Shown piece by piece: positions 1-9,185 of a stretch of DNA of 35,675 nucleotides. The stretch covers positions 993,995 through 1,029,669 of the forward strand of contig BFEA01000478.1 in NCBI GenBank assembly GCA_003427395.1. The letters run 5' to 3'. Made by a program: the position numbers and the translations under genes. The first letter of the stretch is position 1. Each line of letters starts with the position of its first letter. Under the pieces are notes generated by a model. That model was not told where the DNA came from. It worked only from the letters and a program-made list of their open reading frames with translations, and did not search any database. This DNA comes from Chara braunii (lineage: Eukaryota; Streptophyta; Charophyceae; Charales; Characeae).

Positions 1-117
1 TTTTTTTTTTTTTTTTCTTCTTTTTTTTCTTTCTTTTTCTTCTTCTTCTTCTTCTTCTTCTTCTTCTTCTTCTTCTTCTTCTTCTACTACTACTACTACT
101 ACTACTTCTTCTTCCTC
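1..117. repeat. Simple repeat: poly-T, (CTT)n and (CTA)n
   Basis: A T-rich run passes into about a dozen CTT triplets, then about seven CTA triplets, then CTT again. This is a compound microsatellite. On the minus strand it reads as an A-rich (AAG)n tract, so it could be the tail of a retroposon beyond the left edge. Confidence 0.95.
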
Positions 118-584
118 TACTCCCGCACGCCTCGTATCTCTCTCATCTAGGTCGCACTCCTTTTCTTCTCCTTCGTGTGTCCTTCTTCCCTCCTTCTAAG
201 CATCATTGCATCAACCCCGCCCTTCCTTCCTCACGCTACTCCCCACTCTCCCTTCTCTCCCCCTCGACTTTGTGGTCACGCCCAGCCTCTTCTCACACCT
301 GTTGGTCGTACGCGAGCTTTCCATTGAATTGTCCAGGGGCTCGGTCAGGCCTTAGTCGTGGTACACAGGCAGTGTCTGTTTTCGAGACTGACTCCGTCCG
401 TGACTTTGGTGTAGATTCGTCCATATGAATTTACAGTATGGAGCTCGGAATCGTAAAAAGGCGAAGAAAAATAAAAATAAAGAAATAACAATAAATATGC
501 ACGATAAGTGGCATGAGAAGTTAGTCAGTTAGTTTAACTTTGTTAGTATTTGGTTTCCAACCAACTACTAACTTCTAATAAATA
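118..584. other. No gene recognised
   Basis: Pyrimidine-rich DNA up to about 300, then AT-rich DNA with A-rich stretches near 455-500. The 83-codon open frame at 177-428 is a translation of CT-rich sequence and has no recognisable domain. Confidence 0.6.
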
Positions 585-660
585 GGTCACAGAATCGAAC
601 CGTGATCGCTTGAGCCTGGGTGAAAGCGTTGTGGTGCTCCTTAACAAAAAAAAGCTAGTT
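585..660 (-). mobile_element. Degenerate tRNA-like (SINE-type) relic
   Basis: Read on the minus strand, the sequence has a good pol III B box (GGTTCGATTCT, 591-602). Upstream is a broken A-box-like stretch, TAGC and GTTAAGGAGC, separated by a T run at about 642-653. Spacing is tRNA-like, but no full cloverleaf forms, so it is called a SINE relic and not a tRNA gene. Confidence 0.4.
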
Positions 661-2312
661 CAAGGGTCATGTGGACTCGATCCTTGAGTTTGTTGCTTAA
701 TAGTCCGTACCCATACCTACTAAGCTAGCTCCCACTTTGGAAAAAAAAAGAGCAACTCTTGTATAAGTACAGTAGTGGGGCCTAGTCCAACTAGTGGATC
801 GGGCCCATTTCTAGCTTTGTGTGTGTGTACTCTTGTTGGTCTGTGTATCTGTCTGAGTGTTTGTCGGCTTGAGTGTGTGTGTGACCCGCAAGGACACTTG
901 ATTGATTGGAAGGCTCGAAGGGTCGGTAATTGCCTATGGTTGTGACATGAAGGGTTGCGGTGGGGAAAACACTCAAGTAGCGGGGAAAGAGGCCCGTGAC
1001 ACTTAAAAGCAGCGGAAAACACTCAAGGAGCAGGTAGGTCGATACCACACCAAGTATAAGTAGATCTGTCGGGTGCTCGAGGCTGAGCAGAAGAAGACAA
1101 AAGTTGACATTTTTAGAGGCCCAGCACCGTTAGGTAGGCAGGTACTAGTTCGAGTAGCTTGAATCCAGGCCCTGTGCGGACGGTATCAGAGCTTGCAACA
1201 GTGTCTCCCCTTGCAAAGGGACGAAGGCACCAATTGCTTGGGTGGCCACGTAATCAGGAAGTCACCGCCCAAGAAGTAACCTTCTCTCTCTGCATATAGG
1301 AGGTTGAGCTAGAGCCTCAACCTCACTTGCGGTATACGAGCAAAGACAGAGGTACCGACTGTCGTTCCTAATTATGGTAGGCAGTGCATTTCTCTTGGCT
1401 GCCCCAGCCACATGGTCGGGGTTACATTAATTTTTCAGTCATCTTTAGATTTTACGACGGAGCGACGAACCGACTTTTCCATACCGGCCGGTCCAACGCC
1501 CCGTCACTCGTTCTAATTCATTTTTGCCTTATCGCTTGAGCCTTTGGCCGATTTAGATCGTGGCCGCCGCATCCCGTGCGACCCTTTCTTGTTCTCTTCC
1601 AATCCTCCGGCCCTTGCGGCCGAAGACTTCTAACCTTTACTAACCTTTACCTGTTTTCGTACACATCGTATCACTGCATATACCCCCCTTGACACCTCGG
1701 TCTCGATGATCGAGAAGTCTTGCTTCATTACACCATGCCAAAAAAATTATCAGTTTTTACTCCAGACTATCTCCGACACGATAACCGGTGCTGATACTGT
1801 ATCGAATGCAAAATCATGCGCAAATACCTTTGTAAGGGTGTTCGCTCCGACAGCGGGCTAGAGGGGAGGGACTCTCCTTGAGACAGGGTGGAAAGGGACG
1901 TCCCCTGGGACTACCACCTCCTTTTTGAAAATTTGATGGAGATTGGTTCAGAAAGCCCCCGCGACCAGCAGAGGACTTCCCCGATCCCTTTCCGTCACAC
2001 CCGTTGGCCCTTGAAATCAGAGTGTGAATTTCTCTTTTTTGTTAAATTGCTGACCCAGGTTTTTCATCGCAAGTTTTTGTTTTCTGCATAGGAAAGTGCA
2101 TGGCTTGAGGATAGCATAGAACTTGGAGGGTTGAGGGGCAGGCAAGGAGACAGAGGGAGGATCCACTGGTGCCCCCCAATGGCTCCCACCGGTATCTGAA
2201 CCTGGCCATAGGCCGTGGAAGTGGGATAGTGACTGCTAAGCAAAATCTGGCATCCGAAAACGGATGAAGAGGCAGTCCCCCCCGTTCTTCTGGGTTAGCC
2301 TAGTCTAAAGCA
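661..2312. other. No gene recognised; possible LTR-element remains
   Basis: The stretch has no convincing coding frame. It holds a GT-rich microsatellite-like patch (about 820-890) and the primer-binding-site-like motif at 1182. The sequence on either side of that motif could be an LTR end and an internal leader, but no second LTR was seen. The 67-codon frame at 1888-2091 has no recognisable domain. Confidence 0.5.
1182..1199 (+). promoter_or_regulatory. Possible LTR retrotransposon primer-binding site (initiator tRNA-Met type)
   Basis: The sequence GGTATCAGAGCTTGC matches the common plant primer-binding site core TGGTATCAGAGC except for its first base, which is C here. That site pairs with the 3' end of initiator tRNA-Met and primes minus-strand synthesis just downstream of the 5' LTR. 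No LTR pair, gag or polypurine tract was found nearby, so it may be a relic or a chance match. Confidence 0.4.
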
Positions 2313-2340
2313 TGGGACGCTGGACCCGGTTTCCAGCACG
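2313..2340 (+). mobile_element. Family A repeat, truncated copy A1
   Basis: Matches the 5' half of family A (core CTGGACCCGGTTTCCAGCA), then departs from the consensus. The family occurs about ten times between 2.3 and 9.2 kb in both orientations. Confidence 0.7.
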
Positions 2341-2408
2341 GCGGTTTCTTCTCTGAGGGGGTTATGCCCCGAAGGTTTTTCTCGAACTCTCAATTTTGCC
2401 TTTCATAA

Positions 2409-2465
2409 GGGATGCTGAGCCCAGTTCTCCGCACGTGATGCTCCCCACGAATAGATCGGAGCCTG
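2409..2465 (+). mobile_element. Family A repeat, diverged copy A2
   Basis: Carries the 3' half of the family well (GTGATGCTCCCCACGAATAG) with a diverged 5' half. It ends in GATCGGAGCCTG, an ending echoed in copy A6 (6072-6129). A 24-base A run follows within about 15 bases. Confidence 0.7.
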
Positions 2466-2477
2466 TTTTTGTTGAAC

Positions 2478-2501
2478 AAAAAAAAAAAAAAAAAAAAAAA
2501 A
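2478..2501 (+). repeat. Poly-A tract, 24 A
   Basis: An uninterrupted run of 24 A just after copy A2. A second run of the same length lies at 4734-4757, also downstream of a family A copy. Either could be a retroposon tail. Homopolymer lengths are unreliable in assemblies. Confidence 0.85.
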
Positions 2502-2867
2502 GGTACCTGTACGACAGGGCGCATCTGACTGTGCTTCAAACAGGGCTGAGCTGCGTAGTTCCTTGTTGAGATGATAGGAGGGTGACAATCCTGAGTGGTA
2601 GACACTGAGGAAGGATTGTGGGAGTAGGGGTGCGCCAGGGAGAAATGATGAGAGTGGGTAGCAGGAGGGAGTCTCGTAAGTAATGGGGCGCCCTCTGTAG
2701 GCAATTTGGATAACCTAATAGCCAACTATGGAAAGTGACAGTCATAATCTGGCTTTCAACCTCTACAACAACGTGGACTTCTGAAAAAAAAAGAAAAAAA
2801 GGGTACGCATTGCAGGGGAGCTGTGCCCAATGCTTTTCCTATCAATTGCAACTGTGTTTGTAAAGAG

Positions 2868-2917
2868 ATGCCGCGGCCGGTTTCCAGCTCATGCTGCTCC
2901 CCGCGAATAGACAGGAT
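2868..2917 (+). mobile_element. Family A repeat, diverged copy A3
   Basis: Recognisable from CCGGTTTCCAGC, then TGCTCCCCGCGAATAGA. Both halves of the family are present but diverged. Confidence 0.6.
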
Positions 2918-3750
2918 CCACTGCATTATTAGCATTGGCTACATGCTTGCTTCCTGAAAGTGTTGTCAAACTCGTTACCCACGCTTGTGTGTGCAGCTTG
3001 CTCATCTCCTGTGCCTTCTTGGGGCCTTGGCCTTTGATGTCGCTCAGCTATGTTTCCTGCCCTACTGCTCTGACTACTGTTGGTTCTGCACTCCACCGCC
3101 TGCAGCCTTACCTGTCCAAGGGGTTTATCTGCGTACTTGCTTGGCTGCCTCTGCTCTGTGTTTCTGCGGCTGATCCTAGCCTATATGCACCCAAACATAA
3201 AAGCTCTTAAAACAGAGGTGACATTGGGGGGTATGTAAGGAGTAGACTGTGGACAACAACAGCATATCTGAGCTTGACCCTCCCTCCATCCCCCCCACCC
3301 CCCACGCCCGGCACCCCCTCCGCCTGTCCTTTGACACAGCTCTTACTTGCATACACAAGGAACGGGCAGGCGTGGATATCCCACAGGTTCCAGCAGCCGC
3401 CTTCTACTTTTGAGCTGAGAGCTGATCTGGCCCAGAGTGTGATGGACCTCATCTTCAGAAAAGTTGTAATTGTGTAGCAGGGATATGATTGCGCATCTGT
3501 TAATTTGCAGGTGGAAAAGGAACCAGACTGACAATCCCCGAAATGGAAGGAGGCTCTGGCCCGTCAAACCGGCCGATGCCAGCTGTTTCGTCTGGCCCAT
3601 TCAGTACTTGTGGGGCAGAGTCAATGTTGTCTTCCGCCGTGCGGTGGTGTTTTTGCTTTTTTGTATATTTTCAAGTTGCGCTGTTGCGGGCAGCCTGCCA
3701 CCTTGGGGGTCTCCCAAAGGTTTCATGTCCGGAACACTTGTATTGGCACT
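2918..3750. other. No gene recognised
   Basis: Several overlapping open frames of 60-103 codons lie here on both strands. None shows a domain, and none stands out from its alternatives in the other frames. A C-rich patch sits near 3280-3320. Confidence 0.5.
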
Positions 3751-3800
3751 CCATCTACTGGTGGAGAGCATCACCTCCTGATAAATGGGGTTAGCGTCCC
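3751..3800 (-). mobile_element. Family A repeat, inverted copy A4
   Basis: Read on the minus strand this begins GGGACGCTAACC and continues AGGTGATGCTCTCCACCAGT, matching the family start, spacing and 3' half. It lies 31 bases from hairpin MITE B1. Confidence 0.75.
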
Positions 3801-3831
3801 ACAGTTCATTGCATTTACGCATTCTCACGTA

Positions 3832-3941
3832 CTACCTTCTCCACCCGAATACAACACCCGGTAATAATGGCCCTATCTGGACTGGAGTTTGCACCAAATA
3901 CAGCTATAATGACCGGGCGCTCCATTCGGGTGGAACGGTAG
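3832..3941. mobile_element. Hairpin MITE, family B copy 1
   Basis: About 110 bp with imperfect terminal inverted repeats of about 35 bp. The left arm begins CTACCTTCTCCACCCGAAT and the right arm ends ATTCGGGTGGAACGGTAG. The arms meet around a short centre containing TTTGCACCAAATA. Both ends carry TA, which suits a TA target-site duplication of the Tc1/mariner type. No coding capacity. Confidence 0.8.
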
Positions 3942-4207
3942 CAGGAAGTCATTTTGCGACGGCCAACCTCACACCCAGAATTGCTTTCTGACCAAGCTTA
4001 GGTAAGGGCCCACAGCGCTCAAAGGGGGTGTGCCAAGGATTCTCAGAATTTTGTTGCAGTCCCAGGCTGGAGTGGGAATCTTGTGTCTCGGCTCGTCGTG
4101 CAGAAGGGCAAAGGAAATGGACGGGGCATTCCCATAAAATTTTATTTAGAAAATATTCTCATCATTAAAGATCTTTCTTTTTTTTCAGATCTCTTTCATT
4201 CTTCCAA
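3942..4207. other. No gene recognised; probable upstream LINE remains
   Basis: No independent feature is seen. The sequence runs into the LINE fragment that becomes recognisable at about 4208, and the T-rich stretch near 4177-4187 may be part of it. Confidence 0.4.
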
Positions 4208-4602
4208 AGATGGATACAGGACTTCCCTCTGACGCGCAAAGATTTTGCAGACCTCTCCTGGTCAACCTACAGCAAACTGAAACTGGGCGCTTCAATGGCA
4301 GATCCCACACAGATGCCTCCCGACTTTCACTGGGTGGTCCTGCTCTCAGACCTTGAATAGAAAGGAAAACTGTCTCCTATATGCACCTACTGTGGCACCT
4401 CAACACAGAAAAAGATTGCATCACTAGAGCACTGCCTATTGGACTGCCCAGTGGTGGCCCAAATTTGGTCCCGGCAGGACTCCGACTGGCACCACCTAAC
4501 AGGCACCCGGGACAAAATAATAGATTCCGATGAAGAAGATGACACGAGTTTTACATATCACGGTGCTATCAACTTCCTCTCTACGCACCCATGAGGTTCT
4601 GA

Positions 4603-4654
4603 GGGACGCTGGATCCGGTTTCCAGCAGGTGATGCTCCCCACCAATAGATGGAG
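4603..4654 (+). mobile_element. Family A repeat, near-consensus copy A5
   Basis: Begins GGGACGCTGGATCCGG, continues TTTCCAGCAGGTGATGCTCC and ends CCACCAATAGAT, one of the best copies. It lies between the two LINE fragments, so it probably inserted into the LINE or arrived with a later insertion. Confidence 0.85.
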
Positions 4655-4733
4655 CGGCCCGCCAGGCAAGACCTCAATCCCGGTGGTTCTCTTACCACCA
4701 CCAGGATAGAGGCCTTGCATATGGGCTTTTTTC

Positions 4734-4757
4734 AAAAAAAAAAAAAAAAAAAAAAAA
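4734..4757 (+). repeat. Poly-A tract, 24 A
   Basis: An uninterrupted run of 24 A, about 80 bases after copy A5. Together with A2 and its 24-A run, this hints that some family A copies are the 3' portion of an A-tailed retroposon. Confidence 0.85.
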
Positions 4758-4850
4758 GATACTCCTGTGGGGAGCCTGGGAACTGGTTCTGGTAGTGCAG
4801 ACTAACCAAGTGAGACAGTGGGATGCCTTTTCGATACCTTTTCAACGACA

Positions 4851-4964
4851 CTACCGTCTTCGCCCGAATAGAACACCCGGTCACTATCGCTGTACTATGC
4901 AGACTGAAAGTTGCACCAAATACGGCTCTAATGACCGGGCGTTCTATTCGGGTGAAGACGGTAG
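4851..4964. mobile_element. Hairpin MITE, family B copy 2 (best preserved)
   Basis: The left arm CTACCGTCTTCGCCCGAATA pairs with a right arm ending TTCGGGTGAAGACGGTAG. The arms extend inward through AACACCCGGTCA and TGACCGGGCGTT, giving a stem of about 34 bp with few mismatches. Ends carry TA. The centre contains GTTGCACCAAATACGGCT, shared with copy 1. Confidence 0.85.
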
Positions 4965-5228
4965 GTTGACGGTGCTGATGACAGCGTGGGGGGCCAGATG
5001 CTCTTTCATCTGCACACAACACGCATTCAGATTTCTGCTGGCTAAAACAGTGATTACAGACACAATTCAAATTTCAGACACAGATCTGTAATGCCTCAAA
5101 TAACTTAAAAGACAAACCCAGAACTATGAACGAACCGCCAAAGTCTGTGATCTGGACAAATACTATGATATCGTCTGGAAACCATGGCTGGAATCAAAGA
5201 GAAATTGCCTCCGAGTCGGTCACCAACT

Positions 5229-5427
5229 GGCCTAGCTCAAGTAGTACACCCCTGAACTGTTGAAATACAGACCAGGTGCGGAGTTCGAACTCCACTGGAA
5301 GCAGAGCAGTGACATACTAGAATTCTGAACTATCTGGGCCCAGTCAGTTTAATGATGAAATCTCAGGGCGGTCGCCCTTTTTAAAAGATAAAGAAAAGAA
5401 AAGAAAAAAAGAAAAAAAAGAGAAAAA
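5229..5427 (+). mobile_element. tRNA-derived SINE, family S copy 1, with A-rich tail
   Basis: An A-box-like stretch CCTAGCTCAAGTAGTAC and a B box GAGTTCGAACTCC (5281-5293) are spaced as in a tRNA. Between them lies ACTGTTGAAATACAGACC, which recurs in copy 2 at about 18.26 kb. A short GC hairpin (GGGCGGTCGCCC) and an A/G-rich tail (about 5381-5427) follow. The TAG that closes the preceding LINE frame lies inside the A box, so the SINE abuts the LINE tail directly. Confidence 0.65.
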
Positions 5428-6071
5428 ATTGCCTCAGTAACTCTCAGTTACAGTTCCTCGTGTCTTTTAGACAGAATGACTTTATTGATGTTTATTCTAA
5501 TCTACTGAAGTTTATCCTGACTTGCCATCCCCTGACCAGAGTAATCACAAGACCTTCTATGCCCTTCCACCCATACCCTGTCTGTTGTCCCCTCGTCTCT
5601 TGTCAAAATGGATGTCGAGCCGAGTCAAGATCTTAGTGCATAGTACTGCATACCCAAGACTGGTGCTTCCCTGCACGCAAGGGCAAGGACATCGTCCGTT
5701 CCTGAATGAAGGGACTGCAAGGATGCACAGAGAAGATAGCAGAGGAGGAATTGCGGTATTGTAGGATTCTGAGGGGACTAGGATGGTCTCAGTGGGTAAA
5801 AGAGTAAGGGGGACTGGTGGGATTTAGGGGAGAGGTATAGAGAGGTGTAGCTGTCTTCCTTTTCTTTTCTTTTTCTGTGTGGGAAGGAGGTTTACCAAAA
5901 GTTCTCCTTTTCTTTCTCTTCTCTTCCTTTGAACCCTTCTAAGCAGGACACAGAGCACCAGAAGAGATCAGTTAATCCCCTTCGTGGAGGGCAATCAATG
6001 CTGATCAAATCACACAGAACCAATGCTGACCTAGAACATGGAACAGCTGAGTCTCGTACCGTGCGTGACAA
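5428..6071. other. No gene recognised
   Basis: Open frames at 5522-5764 and 5929-6114 lack any recognisable domain. A pyrimidine-rich tract lies at about 5850-5930. Confidence 0.5.
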
Positions 6072-6129
6072 GGGAAGCTGGACCCGGTTTCCTGCAAGCG
6101 AAGCTCCCCACTAATAGGTCAGAGCCTGC
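6072..6129 (+). mobile_element. Family A repeat, copy A6
   Basis: Begins GGGAAGCTGGACCCGG, continues with a diverged middle and ends CTAATAGGTCAGAGCCTGC. The ending resembles A2, which suggests the family extends a little past the ATAGAT core. Confidence 0.8.
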
Positions 6130-6202
6130 AAAACTCAGGTAGGAGTGCACTATACGGGATTGCTCTTATCAACCCTTACACTACTACACCTTGCCAGCAG
6201 AT

Positions 6203-6353
6203 TTAAACCACCAGTACTTGGGCGACGCCTTAGCGTTAACGCTACGCGATTTCCGCGGCCGGTGGGCCGTCGATAAATCGAATCGACAGCCCGCGCTGCT
6301 TCGAGATTTGGGCGGCCGGCGTGGCGCGCAGTGCCCAAGTACTGGTGGTTTAA
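6203..6353. mobile_element. TTAA-flanked MITE, family T copy 1
   Basis: The element is bounded by TTAA. Its terminal inverted repeats are TTAAACCACCAGTACTTGGG and CCCAAGTACTGGTGGTTTAA, perfect over about 20 bp. The GC-rich interior contains GATAAATCGAATCG, shared with copy T3. TTAA target sites are typical of piggyBac and Kolobok transposons. The superfamily is inferred from the target site only, because no transposase is present. Confidence 0.85.
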
Positions 6354-6374
6354 GAAAAAAAAAAAGAAAAAAAA

Positions 6375-6562
6375 GGGGGGTAACTATGTGGAGATCACAA
6401 AAACAGTTTGAAATTGCACTTGAGGCATGCCGCCGAGCGTAACTCACCTCCCCTTGACCCTACCGGACCGGAAAGCTAGCTTGTATACATTCGACATTTT
6501 TCAGGCCGAACGCCTGAAGCGCAATTTCAAACGGTTTTCGTGACCGCCGCATAGTTTTCCCC
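6375..6562. repeat. Foldback element with approx. 58-bp inverted arms
   Basis: The left arm (6375-6433) and right arm (6503-6562) are imperfect reverse complements. The left contains AGTTTGAAATTGCACTTGAG and the right, read in reverse, CGTTTGAAATTGCGCTTCAG. Outside both arms lie A-rich stretches. It starts directly after MITE T1 and no target-site duplication is evident. Confidence 0.7.
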
Positions 6563-6838
6563 AAAAAAAGAAGAGAAAAGGGATGATCTGAAGGCAAATT
6601 TCTTGATGGGTTTCCGCCTGTCGGTTTGGGTCCAACTCCGATGTCTTTGCCAAAAAAAGACGGAAGGAAACAAAGAAAAAAGACTAGCATTCCAAACAAC
6701 ACATTGACTTATTCTGGCTAACCAACAAAAGTTGCGTACAGCGATCCCCTGGACTCCAGGGTAATCAATGCTGGCAGGTACCTCTCTCAGTTCTTCTGAT
6801 TGTGTTTCAGACATGTTCCAAACCCCGTTTTGTAAAAA

Positions 6839-6886
6839 GGGACGCTGGACCCGTTTTCCAGCAGGTGATGCTCCCCACCACTAGAC
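6839..6886 (+). mobile_element. Family A repeat, copy A7, cut by adapter sequence
   Basis: A near-consensus copy from GGGACGCTGGACCCG through GGTGATGCTCCCCACC. It ends at CTAGAC, where synthetic adapter sequence begins. Confidence 0.85.
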
Positions 6887-6924
6887 CTGTCTCTTATACA
6901 CATCTAGATGTGTATAAGAGACAG
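6887..6924. other. Nextera mate-pair junction adapter (two inverted Tn5 mosaic ends): artefact
   Basis: The 38 bases are an exact 19-bp Tn5 mosaic end in reverse (6887-6905) followed at once by the forward mosaic end AGATGTGTATAAGAGACAG (6906-6924). This perfect palindrome is the circularisation junction adapter of Nextera mate-pair libraries. Translated in the + frame it gives PVSYTHLDVYKRQ, a known contaminant string in protein databases. The bases on its two sides were joined by circularisation or by the assembler, so contiguity across this point should not be trusted. Confidence 0.97.
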
Positions 6925-7345
6925 GGGTATGGCTCTACGCTTGTCGCAAAGACCAGAGTCCAAAGAAAAAAGACAGTTGCAACCACATCCGCCTTCTCTC
7001 ACTGTCCTAGTCAAGTAGATAGTGAAGACCTTGCTGCGAGCGGTGGTTGCCCTTACATTCTTCGCAAACGGGTCGGGGTAAGGCTTTCAAATTGGTAGGC
7101 TAGGGAATGACCATACGGGCGTCAACCAACCAAAGTGGACAGTAAGAGGATAAAGTTGTTTCAACAATCACAAAACCTTGCCATAAATGACAAACACCAT
7201 AATTTTCAGCTAGTTACATGTAACATGATGTAAGGATAACAAATTTGAGTTTCTGCTTTTTCTCACATCTCATTGTCATAAAACTCTTTGTACACCTGTT
7301 CAAGGAAATACAAACAGGCGTTGAGAAACAGGGGCTTCTAAGAAC
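6925..7345. other. No gene recognised
   Basis: Sequence to the right of the adapter junction. No domain or repeat is recognised. The + open frame that continues through the adapter to 7098 is artefactual. Confidence 0.5.
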
Positions 7346-7681
7346 AGCCATTTCGTCAAAAGTGGACATTTTTTATTTTTTGAACGAAATGGAAGACGAC
7401 TAAATTGGCCCGATATAGGTCAAAATTTTTAGCTCTTGAGGGTCCGGCGTTCTTAAAATGGTGGACCCCCTGGATGTATCTGGACTTTGCTGGAGTCCAG
7501 GGGGTCTTAAAACTCCAGACCCCCTGTATGTATCTGGACTTAGCTGGAGTCCAGAGGGCATGGCATTTTAAGAACGCCGGACCCTCATGAGCTGAAAATT
7601 TTGACCTAAATCGGGCCAATTTAGTTGGTTTCAATTTCGTCCAAAAAACAAAAAAAAAAAGCCCATTTTGATGAAATGGCT
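7346..7681. mobile_element. Large foldback (palindromic) element, approx. 336 bp
   Basis: The outer arms pair from AGCCATTTCGTCAAAA to TTTTGATGAAATGGCT, then inward through GACTAAATTGGCCCGAT and GGGTCCGGCGTTCTTAAAAT to their complements, giving arms of about 115 bp. The centre has two tandem copies of an approx. 55-bp unit (ACCCCCTG, ATGTATCTGGACTT, GCTGGAGTCC). The palindromic part has no coding role. No clear target-site duplication is seen. Confidence 0.85.
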
Positions 7682-8101
7682 ATTTAAGGGTGGATTGGAT
7701 AACCAAACTGATCTGAGTCACCATATATTCTTTTACAAAATCGGAAGGAAAAGGCAAGCATGAAGTGTTGACTACAACAAGAAAAAGGCAGAAGTGGAAC
7801 ACCTGATTAGTGGAGACTTGCTGGATTATATATAAAAAAAGCTGGATGATACATGAAAAGGCAATCAATAGAAAGACACTCCGTGCAAGCAGATTGTCAG
7901 TGTGACTCTGGCGGTATCCAAATCATATCTCCCCCCCAAAAAAATCTTCCCAAAACACACACGCTGATCATTCCGGGATCTAAGATTCACAAACTGGAAA
8001 AGAAACCAAAATCATATTATACTCTTTTTTATGAAACCCAGTCCACTCCGCTAGGGGGGTGATAAGAGCATCCCCTCCTAGTGGCCGGGCCAGGAGCTCC
8101 A
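7682..8101. other. No gene recognised
   Basis: AT-rich sequence with a C-rich patch near 7929-7938. Frames at 7680-7868 and 7853-8062 have no recognisable domain. Confidence 0.5.
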
Positions 8102-8150
8102 GTCTATTGGTAGGGAGCTAGCACCTGCTGGAAACCGGGTCCAGCCTCCC
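8102..8150 (-). mobile_element. Family A repeat, inverted copy A8
   Basis: Read on the minus strand: GGGAGGCTGGACCCGGTTTC, then CAGCAGGTGCTAGCTCCCTA. This near-consensus copy lies to the right of the adapter junction and helps show that both flanks belong to the same genome. Confidence 0.85.
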
Positions 8151-9019
8151 AAGATAGATCAAGTTTACATCCAACAGATACCGGTGCCACTACCCGGCTT
8201 CGGCTATCGACTAGGAAGACGCTAAACTGCTGAAAGCTTGAATGTCTGATACTAGCGTCTCCCTGGAGAGAGGTGGGGAAGAGGGCACGTAAATGGCGGC
8301 CCCAGGCTCTGGGAGGGCTCCAGAGCTCGGATCCCATTTACACCGTCTCCTCCACCTTCTTGGTTCTTTGTCAGATGATGTCCTGCCGCAGATCCATATC
8401 CATTAGGGACAGCGGGTGCAGGGGGAAGGGGTCTGAAAAGTCCGACAGGATCTCAGTGGCACACTCAGATCTACCACTGTCCAGTCGTGGAAACGTAGTT
8501 GCTAGTCTTTGACGATGTCCGCCCCTGGCCTCTCCCTCCTCATCTTGTTAACGGGGTGCATCCCCCGACCAGGTGACCTCCCCCATCCAGCCCCCTCGTG
8601 TTCTCCCCAGCCATTCCTTGCAGAACTGCGAGATGCAGCCATACATATCCCCCCTGGTGTGCATAAATTCCATTTTGTGTGTGGCCGTCCTCCGCTGGTT
8701 TGTTATCTCCACTTGCAGGGCTGATATTTTTTGAGTTGAAAGAGGGTTCAAGATCCAGAGGAGAGGGCATCTGATCTTTGAATACTATCACTCGCTCACT
8801 ACAGAAAAGATGATAATTAAGCCTTGTAATCTAACCACGCACCCATTTTTCCAATTGAAATGGAAACTGCACATGCATACGCTGCCTAGTGACCACTTCA
8901 CAGGACAAGTACTTCATCAAGATGCGACCATGCACAATAGAGTTTATCCATAACCCAAGATGAAGTTTCTTCAGTATTCCTTTTGGTCTAGGGTTCCTTG
9001 AGGTCCGTGTTGTAATTAT
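8151..9019. other. No gene recognised
   Basis: Open frames of 60-85 codons occur on both strands at 8273-8791 without recognisable domains. The 135-codon minus frame at 8831-9238 runs through elements A9 and B3 and is not considered a gene. Confidence 0.5.
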
Positions 9020-9069
9020 GGGACGCTGGACCTGGTTCCCGGCAGGTGAGGCTCCCCACCAATAGATGG
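9020..9069 (+). mobile_element. Family A repeat, copy A9
   Basis: Begins GGGACGCTGGACCTGG, continues GGCAGGTGAGGCTCCCCACC and ends AATAGATGGAGT. MITE B3 starts five bases later. Just past B3, at about 9187-9200, is a short family A fragment (TGGACCCGGTTTCT, A10), so B3 sits between two pieces of family A. Confidence 0.8.
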
Positions 9070-9074
9070 AGTGA

Positions 9075-9185
9075 CTACCATCTTCCCCCGAACATAACGC
9101 ACCCTGAAAATGAATGTATGCAAGGCATGTTTCCGGCCCGATGCAATCAAAATGAGGGCGCGTTGTGTTCGGGGGAAGACGGTAG
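9075..9185. mobile_element. Hairpin MITE, family B copy 3
   Basis: Left arm CTACCATCTTCCCCCGAACA and right arm TGTTCGGGGGAAGACGGTAG give a long hairpin of about 111 bp. Ends carry TA. The centre differs from copies 1 and 2. Confidence 0.8.

Larger units (their letters stand above)
4208..5235 (+). pseudogene. LINE (non-LTR retrotransposon) ORF2 3' end, interrupted pseudogene
   Basis: The frame from 4208 gives a LINE-like C-terminal region ending in a zinc knuckle of the zf-RVT type: C-x2-C at 4382 and 4391 (CTYCGT), then H-x4-C at 4430-4447 (EHCLLDC), followed by a hydrophobic stretch with Trp. In ORF2 proteins this lies after the reverse transcriptase and helps bind RNA. The frame has an in-frame TAG just upstream of the knuckle and closes at TGA near 4593. 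Family A copy A5, a 24-A run and MITE B2 occupy 4603-4964. A second LINE-tail-like frame, with the motif DIVWKPWLESK, runs from about 5118 to the TAG at 5233-5235. The RT domain itself is absent. Calling the second piece the same LINE is inference. Confidence 0.7.

Noticed and set aside
6802-7098. 98-codon + open frame
   Set aside because: It reads through the Nextera adapter (PVSYTHLDVYKRQ), so it is an artefact and not a gene.
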